From Deltaproteobacteria bacterium (lineage in GTDB: Bacteria > Campylobacterota_A > Desulfurellia > JAGGSF01), in assembly GCA_021159235.1 (NCBI GenBank), contig JAGGSF010000025.1, forward strand, positions 1 to 7,539: 7,539 nucleotides of DNA, given 5' to 3'. Numbering within the stretch: position 1 is the stretch's first letter; each line of letters starts with the position of its first letter. Of the stretch, positions 6,304 through 7,539 are shown piece by piece. The position numbers and the translations under genes were made by a program. Below the pieces are notes generated by a model. The model worked only from the letters and a program-made list of their open reading frames with translations. It was not told where the DNA came from and did no database searches.

Positions 6304-6898
6304 TCAAATCCTCCTTCAGGATCTTTTCAATCTTTCCTATATTTTTTCCTCTGCGCACAACCTCTATTTTTTTATCCAGCTTAATTATAGTGGAAGGCAA
6401 ACTGTATTTATCTCCATCATCTATGATTAGATCTACCTTCTCTCCAAACACCTCTATGATATCCTTTATACGAAACAGGGATTTTTTTCCAGAGATATTT
6501 ACACTGGTAGAGGTTATAGGACCTGCTCTTCTTACCAGCTCTTTTAGAAAATCCGTGTTAGCACATCTTACAGCAACATATCCGTTTTCCTGCACATAAG
6601 AAGAGAATATCTTTTCTGTAAAAAACAAAAATGTGGAGGAGAGTGGTGAGAGCTTGTATATGAGGTTTTTTTGCCTGTCTGTAAAATCCTTTAATGAAAA
6701 GATGAAATCTAAGTTGGCGATAAACAAGAATGGTTTCTGACTGCGTTCTTTTATTTCATAGATTCTTTTATTTGCTTTTTCATCCTGGACTCTCGCTCCA
6801 AGACCATACAGGGTATCGGTGGGATAGATGATAACGCCACTATTTTTCAGGACTCTTTCTACATTTTCTATATCATCTATCTTCACAACATCGGCCAT
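6296..6898 (-). CDS. tsaC: Threonylcarbamoyl-AMP synthase, short YrdC/TsaC type
   Basis: Makes threonylcarbamoyl-AMP from threonine, bicarbonate and ATP, the donor for t6A37 in tRNAs reading ANN codons. It is cytoplasmic. From the ATG at 6898 it is 200 residues, a single YrdC domain without the C-terminal Sua5 domain. Motifs are IIYPTDTLYGLG (23-34), IKERSQKPF (the K-x-R-x-x-x-K-P substrate/ATP loop), VAVRCANTDF, GPITSTSVNISG (usually TSAN-SG), and STIIKL followed by VVRRG. The usual W-P-G-P-x-T segment is replaced by SPLSSTF, a noticeable divergence. The frame stays open upstream to 6952, but that part would be translated tRNA-His sequence, so the ATG 12 nt after the tRNA is preferred. No Shine-Dalgarno precedes this ATG. 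It lies between tRNA-His and dapL, apparently on one transcript. Confidence 0.9.
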   Translation of the reverse strand: MADVVKIDDIENVERVLKNSGVIIYPTDTLYGLGARVQDEKANKRIYEIKERSQKPFLFIANLDFIFSLKDFTDRQKNLIYKLSPLSSTFLFFTEKIFSSYVQENGYVAVRCANTDFLKELVRRAGPITSTSVNISGKKSLFRIKDIIEVFGEKVDLIIDDGDKYSLPSTIIKLDKKIEVVRRGKNIGKIEKILKEDLNV

Positions 6899-6910
6899 GA
6901 AATGTAGAGG

Positions 6911-6983
6911 GGTGAGTAGTGGGACTTGAACCCACGACCACCAGGGCCACAACCTGGTGCTCTACCTCTGAGCTATACTCACC
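6911..6983 (-). tRNA. tRNA-His, anticodon GTG
   Basis: The full cloverleaf can be folded by eye. The 7-bp acceptor is GTGAGTA/TACTCAC, positions 8-9 are TA, the D stem is GCTC/GAGC, the anticodon stem is CCAGG/CCTGG around loop TTGTGGC (anticodon GTG), and the T arm is GTGGG-TTCAAGT-CCCAC. A G precedes position 1 (G-1, at 6983) and position 73 is C (6911), giving the G-1:C73 pair that identifies tRNA-His to histidyl-tRNA synthetase. The next bases are CCT, so the CCA end is not encoded and must be added. The 3' end is 12 nt before the tsaC start, and the 5' end is only 10 nt from the -10 box of its promoter. Confidence 0.97.
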
Positions 6984-6992
6984 ATGTTTTTT

Positions 6993-7021
6993 AATATACT
7001 GTGAGTATCAATAAGTGTCAA
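6993..7021 (-). promoter_or_regulatory. Sigma-70-type promoter for tRNA-His and the tsaC-dapL-folK operon
   Basis: On the minus strand a perfect -35 TTGACA (7021-7016) is followed by exactly 17 nt and -10 TATATT (6998-6993), one mismatch from TATAAT. Transcription would start about 7 nt further on, near 6986, a few nt before the mature tRNA 5' end at 6983. The -35 box overlaps the last codons of the DUF402 gene (Leu-Asp-Thr). Confidence 0.85.
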
Positions 7022-7502
7022 GGTTTCCATCCTCAGGTAATTCTAAGTGTGTGGACAGTATCTTCCTTGCCTCTTGAATGATTGCCTTATAATTTTGTAA
7101 TACCTTATTTTTGCCTGATTTAATGTAATTCTTCAAGCTTTTGTCTATAGATGAAGGAATTTCTTCTTCATCCAGGACTTTAACAAATCCATTTGGCAAC
7201 ACTAAAACATCCACTATCAAATCTCGCCACACAAATTTTTGTTTGGATAAGTATAGAGAATCAGCAATATTAAAATAGTAAACTGTTGTGTTTTTATCAA
7301 ACCACATATACAGATTATAAGGCTTATCCATCCAGTAAAATCCATAGGACACCGTCCCGGGGTGAATTATAATATCTTCAATCTTAAATTCTTTATTAAA
7401 TACATATTTTAAAATTCCAAAACCTTCTTCAACATGTATCAATTCACACCTGTAGATGACTTCGCCTCCTGTAAGAAGGCGTTTTACTTCCTTACAATGC
7501 AT
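7008..7502 (-). CDS. DUF402-family protein (putative nucleotide phosphatase-like)
   Basis: A 164-residue soluble protein with the DUF402 pattern: an N-terminal beta-rich part, then H-P-G-T-V-S-Y-G-F-Y-W (47-57), the Y-N-x-Y motif (62-65), Asp69, YYFNIAD (75-81), VWRDLIVDVLVLPNG (91-105) with Asp94 and Asp98, and VLDEEEIP (109-116). These acidic residues form the metal site in characterised members, such as the FomD CMP-phosphonate hydrolase and staphylococcal nucleoside di/triphosphatase. The substrate here is unknown, and the C-terminal third (118-164) is a lysine-rich, helical-looking tail. No Shine-Dalgarno precedes the ATG at 7502. The frame stays open to the window edge through very AT-rich sequence without another ATG, GTG or TTG start, so the ATG is the best choice. 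It ends 24 bp before the tRNA, and its end overlaps that promoter. Confidence 0.75.
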   Translation of the reverse strand: MHCKEVKRLLTGGEVIYRCELIHVEEGFGILKYVFNKEFKIEDIIIHPGTVSYGFYWMDKPYNLYMWFDKNTTVYYFNIADSLYLSKQKFVWRDLIVDVLVLPNGFVKVLDEEEIPSSIDKSLKNYIKSGKNKVLQNYKAIIQEARKILSTHLELPEDGNLDTY

Positions 7503-7539
7503 TTTAAAAAATATAACATTTATATTTTCAAAATAAAAT

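Noticed and set aside
6899-6952. A longer TsaC starting at 6952
   Set aside because: The extra 18 residues are a translation of the tRNA-His gene and its trailer, and the YrdC fold is complete without them.
7503-7539. A promoter for the DUF402 gene
   Set aside because: TTGAAA and TATATT-like words occur, but with about 10 nt between them, which is not a workable spacing, and the window ends here.

Overview
This 7.5-kb, AT-rich window reads as a compact piece of a bacterial chromosome. A LolA-like periplasmic lipoprotein carrier implies an outer membrane. A class 1B dihydroorotate dehydrogenase and an LL-diaminopimelate aminotransferase (DapL) fit an anaerobic and possibly thermophilic diderm (Deferribacterota, Desulfurellales, Aquificota or Nitrospirota-like lineages). 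That placement is inference from gene content only, and I cannot name a genus.

Layout. At the left, reading rightwards, are the 3' part of pyrD (1-690) and a short lolA-like gene (629-1111) whose signal peptide is encoded inside the end of pyrD. A 140-bp gap between convergent genes (1112-1251) follows, holding a small tandem repeat and no clear terminator. Everything to its right is on the minus strand. In transcription order this is a DUF402 gene (7502-7008), tRNA-His(GTG) (6983-6911) with a near-consensus promoter, tsaC (6898-6296), dapL (6303-5149), folK (5159-4662), an intrinsic-terminator-like hairpin (4632-4591), panB (4580-3774), panC (3777-2938), panD (2926-2525) and a GT-C membrane glycosyltransferase (2532-1252). 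Most adjacent protein genes on the minus strand overlap by 4-11 bp, so they look like one or two translationally coupled operons.

How the genes fit together. PanB, PanC and PanD supply all the steps specific to pantothenate assembly except ketopantoate reduction. FolK makes a folate precursor, and PanB needs 5,10-methylenetetrahydrofolate. PanD consumes aspartate, while DapL works in the aspartate-derived lysine/peptidoglycan branch. TsaC makes the threonylcarbamoyl donor for t6A37 of tRNAs and sits 12 nt behind a tRNA gene.

The most interesting signal is at the folK-panB junction. A perfect 10-bp hairpin followed by a U-rich tract sits directly before the panB ribosome binding site, inside what otherwise looks like one operon. 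An upstream segment covering the folK stop codon can pair with the hairpin's loop and 3' arm, so the structure could be an attenuator controlling panBCD. Otherwise the window is mostly ordinary housekeeping genes. I see no insertion sequence, CRISPR array, phage gene or defence system.
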